A stretch of DNA of 16,137 nucleotides from Nitrosomonadaceae bacterium (GTDB taxonomy: Bacteria > Pseudomonadota > Gammaproteobacteria > Burkholderiales > Usitatibacteraceae): assembly GCA_021300055.1 (NCBI GenBank), contig JAJTHU010000201.1:1-16137 (forward strand). Reading direction: 5' to 3'. This document shows, piece after piece, positions 14,611-16,137 of the stretch. Each line of letters opens with the position of its first letter. Position 1 is the first letter of the stretch. Position numbers and translations under genes: made by a program. Under the pieces are notes generated by a model. That model saw nothing but the letters and a program-made list of their open reading frames with translations, was not told the origin of the DNA and did no database searches.

Positions 14611-14634
14611 GTTGTTGACTAGTCGTGAAACAAC
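14611..14634. promoter_or_regulatory. Operator-like dyad over the -35 region
   Basis: GTTGTT (14611-14616) and AACAAC (14629-14634) are inverted copies 12 bp apart, and the interval begins with the perfect palindrome GACTAGTC (14617-14624). The dyad covers the -35 box and the proximal spacer of the plus-strand promoter candidate, where a repressor site would be expected. No regulator can be named. Confidence 0.35.
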
Positions 14635-14643
14635 GAATATCGT
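14615..14643 (+). promoter_or_regulatory. Candidate sigma70 promoter for the secreted propeller protein
   Basis: TTGACT (14615-14620, 5/6 to consensus) and TATCGT (14638-14643, 4/6) are separated by 17 bp. Transcription would start near 14650, giving a leader of about 124 nt. Confidence 0.45.
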
Positions 14644-14693
14644 TTACTCGTCGCCGCATGGTCCGACTGTTCGTGTTGACCATCTGCGACAAG

Positions 14694-14722
14694 AAAACAA
14701 ACAAGCTGCGAAAACAAACAAG
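14694..14722 (+). repeat. Two tandem copies of AAAACAAACAAG
   Basis: The 12-bp word at 14694-14705 is repeated exactly at 14711-14722 with a period of 17. It lies in the predicted leader of the secreted protein and would be an A-rich, unstructured stretch of RNA. Confidence 0.7.
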
Positions 14723-14762
14723 TTGTGCTCACGCGGCGCTCTTGCTAAGACCCGAAATGATC

Positions 14763-14770
14763 AGGGAGAG
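14763..14770 (+). promoter_or_regulatory. Shine-Dalgarno of the secreted propeller protein
   Basis: AGGGAGAG ends three bases before the ATG at 14774. It fixes this start, which is followed directly by a signal peptide. Confidence 0.7.
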
Positions 14771-14773
14771 TAA

Positions 14774-16137
14774 ATGAGTCAAATATTTGCGCGCGCCTCA
14801 CGCGCCGTTAAGTTCTGCTGCGCGCTCGGTTTAGCGGGGCTGGTAAGTCTCTCTGGCGGGGCAATGGCACAAGCGGTACTGCCATCACCAAACGTTGTGT
14901 TGCTTGGCAATGCCAGCGCACGCCAGATGGTGCAGCAGCCGGATGGCAAGCTAATAGTGATGGGAGACTTCGGCGTTGTCGATGGTGTCGCGGGGGACTA
15001 CGGCATCATCCGGCTCAACGCAAACGGGACGCGAGACCCTAGCTTCAATGTGACGCTCGATGATGCCGGCGCATTCAAGCTGCTTATCTCCGGAAACTTC
15101 TTGTACATCCTCGGGCAGTTCTCGCAAGTTAACGGCGTAAGCATTTCGCAACTTGCGCGCGTCAACTATGTCACCGGACAGCTTGACACCAACTGGCGCC
15201 CCAATCCGATCCCGCGAACGACAGGGCAGGTCGCCGTAGGAGACATTACCGTCGATCCTGCCGGGAACATTTATACCTTCGGTAGTTTGTATGACATCGG
15301 AGGTAAAACAAACGTTCGCTCGGCGAAGCTGTTGGCTTCGTCGCCGACTGGACAGGCAGATCCGGCGTACAGCGGCGCGTCGGTTTTCCCAAGCGGCCAG
15401 TCCACGCAGGACATCGTCGCCGGTCGCATTGTATGGAGCGCCGCACGAGGCGGTTCGGTATTTGTTTTCGGTGGATTGAACGGTTCAGTCGGGCCGCGGA
15501 GCCGCCGCGTTTACCGACTTGATCCGACCACCGGTCTTCACGACCCCTCGTGGTCGCCCAATCTGCAGGCAATTGACTTGCCGGTTTATGACGTCGTCGC
15601 GGATGCGAGTGGTGATCTCTATATAGCCGGACAACGCTTCGGCACCGCAGTAGCAGGTACGACCTTCACCGCGCCCAATACCATCGCAAAAATCCGCGGG
15701 TCTGATGGTCAGCCGGCGCCTGGGTGGAGCAGACAACCCGGAAACGTGACACAAACAACGCCGGACTTTGGTGCGTATTACGGACTCGCGCATGATGGCC
15801 AAGGAGCGCTCTTTGCGGTCGGCGGAGAGTTCTACAGTGATAGCACAGCCTTCATGGCGCTGAAGCTAGACGCGAACACAGGCGCGATCGATTCATCTTT
15901 CTCGCCAATACGCGTTGGTGCCGGCGGTCGTCAAGGCTCGGGGCTCGTCGTTGCATCAGACGGGCTTTTCTGGGCAGCAGACGCGACGTATGCGAACGGT
16001 ACGCGCGCCGGGCCCATCTTGAAGCTTAACCGCGGCACGGGGGCGCCCGTGGCAGGGTTCTCGCCAAGCCTTCGAACGGTAGCGCAGGTTTCCACGTCAA
16101 CGCGACTTGCCGACGGGCGCGTCGTCTTTGGCGGTTC
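14774..16137 (+). CDS. Secreted delta-60 / DUF5122 beta-propeller repeat protein, C-terminally cut by the window
   Basis: An uninterrupted frame of 454 codons runs off the right edge. Residues 1-32 form a signal peptide, with a basic start, a hydrophobic core ALGLAGLVSL and a likely cut after GAMA. QQPDGKLIVMGDF (54-66), then YGIIRLNANGTRDPSF (76-91), is a near-perfect delta-60 / DUF5122 repeat. More diverged repeats follow: DPAGNIYTFGSL, DASGDLYIAGQRF, HDGQGALFAVGGEF with LDANTGAIDSSFSP, then LNRGTGAPVAGFSP. The fold expected is a secreted beta-propeller; function in these proteins is generally unknown, with surface or adhesion roles only proposed. The gene diverges from the catabolic series and looks functionally unrelated. 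It has its own ribosome site and a promoter candidate. Confidence 0.85.
   Translation, partial: MSQIFARASRAVKFCCALGLAGLVSLSGGAMAQAVLPSPNVVLLGNASARQMVQQPDGKLIVMGDFGVVDGVAGDYGIIRLNANGTRDPSFNVTLDDAGAFKLLISGNFLYILGQFSQVNGVSISQLARVNYVTGQLDTNWRPNPIPRTTGQVAVGDITVDPAGNIYTFGSLYDIGGKTNVRSAKLLASSPTGQADPAYSGASVFPSGQSTQDIVAGRIVWSAARGGSVFVFGGLNGSVGPRSRRVYRLDPTTGLHDPSWSPNLQAIDLPVYDVVADASGDLYIAGQRFGTAVAGTTFTAPNTIAKIRGSDGQPAPGWSRQPGNVTQTTPDFGAYYGLAHDGQGALFAVGGEFYSDSTAFMALKLDANTGAIDSSFSPIRVGAGGRQGSGLVVASDGLFWAADATYANGTRAGPILKLNRGTGAPVAGFSPSLRTVAQVSTSTRLADGRVVFGG

Larger units (their letters stand above)
14320..14773. other. Divergent intergenic region
   Basis: This 454-bp gap separates the minus-strand catabolic genes from the plus-strand secreted protein. 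It holds a TATAAT box towards the left, a TTGACT/TATCGT promoter candidate towards the right overlapping a dyad, and a 12-bp tandem repeat. A small plus-strand reading frame at 14576-14773 has atypical composition and no ribosome site, and I do not call it a gene. From 14400 to 14600 I see nothing recognisable, and no site resembling a LiuR operator. Confidence 0.6.

Noticed and set aside
14576..14773. Small 65-codon plus-strand frame ending directly before the secreted protein's ATG
   Set aside because: It has no Shine-Dalgarno, an unlikely composition and covers the promoter candidate and the AAAACAAACAAG repeats. A leader peptide cannot be excluded but nothing supports it.

Overview
The window reads as a chromosomal segment of a Gram-negative proteobacterium, most likely a betaproteobacterium. 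GC content is moderately high by eye, a Sec signal peptide and a lipobox are present, and a dispersed intergenic palindrome of the ATCCCCGC/GCGGGGAT type common in beta- and gammaproteobacteria occurs once. No rRNA, tRNA, CRISPR array, transposase or phage gene was found. The taxonomic call is an inference from style and gene content.

Positions 148-14319 hold twelve genes, all on the minus strand, so transcription runs from right to left. In that order they are: an HSD10-type short-chain dehydrogenase, isovaleryl-CoA dehydrogenase (liuA), an acetyl-CoA acetyltransferase-type thiolase, an M81/MlrC-type metallopeptidase, a CsgA-like short-chain dehydrogenase, an 80-residue lipoprotein, a second acyl-CoA dehydrogenase, an exported serine hydrolase of the beta-lactamase family, 3-methylcrotonyl-CoA carboxylase beta (liuB), methylglutaconyl-CoA hydratase (liuC), a MAPEG-family membrane protein, and the biotin-bearing carboxylase alpha subunit (liuD). 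The left half (148-9066) is packed very tightly, with overlaps or gaps of 2-64 bp. The right half has gaps of roughly 100-240 bp that contain a long hairpin, a palindromic repeat and a tandem repeat.

Together liuA, liuB/liuD and liuC take isovaleryl-CoA to HMG-CoA in leucine breakdown. HMG-CoA lyase (liuE) and a liuR-type regulator are not in the window. The second acyl-CoA dehydrogenase, the HSD10-type dehydrogenase and the thiolase could form an isoleucine/2-methylbutyryl-CoA branch, so the locus looks like a combined branched-chain acyl-CoA catabolic cluster. The M81 peptidase, lipoprotein, serine hydrolase and MAPEG protein have no obvious step in that pathway. They are nevertheless embedded in it, and the serine hydrolase and MAPEG protein sit within a few bases of carboxylase genes.

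Positions 14320-14773 form a divergent intergenic region with candidate promoters in both directions, an operator-like dyad and a short tandem repeat. From 14774 a plus-strand gene runs off the right edge. It encodes a secreted protein with delta-60 / DUF5122-type beta-propeller repeats.

The most unusual sequence-level observation is that two genes, liuD and the M81 gene, have the DNA of their own 3' ends copied just downstream of the stop codon. At liuD the copy is offset by 137 bp and flanks a structured 62-bp element. At the M81 gene there are two further partial copies, with offsets of 42 and 51 bp. I see no clearly novel defence or mobile system here.
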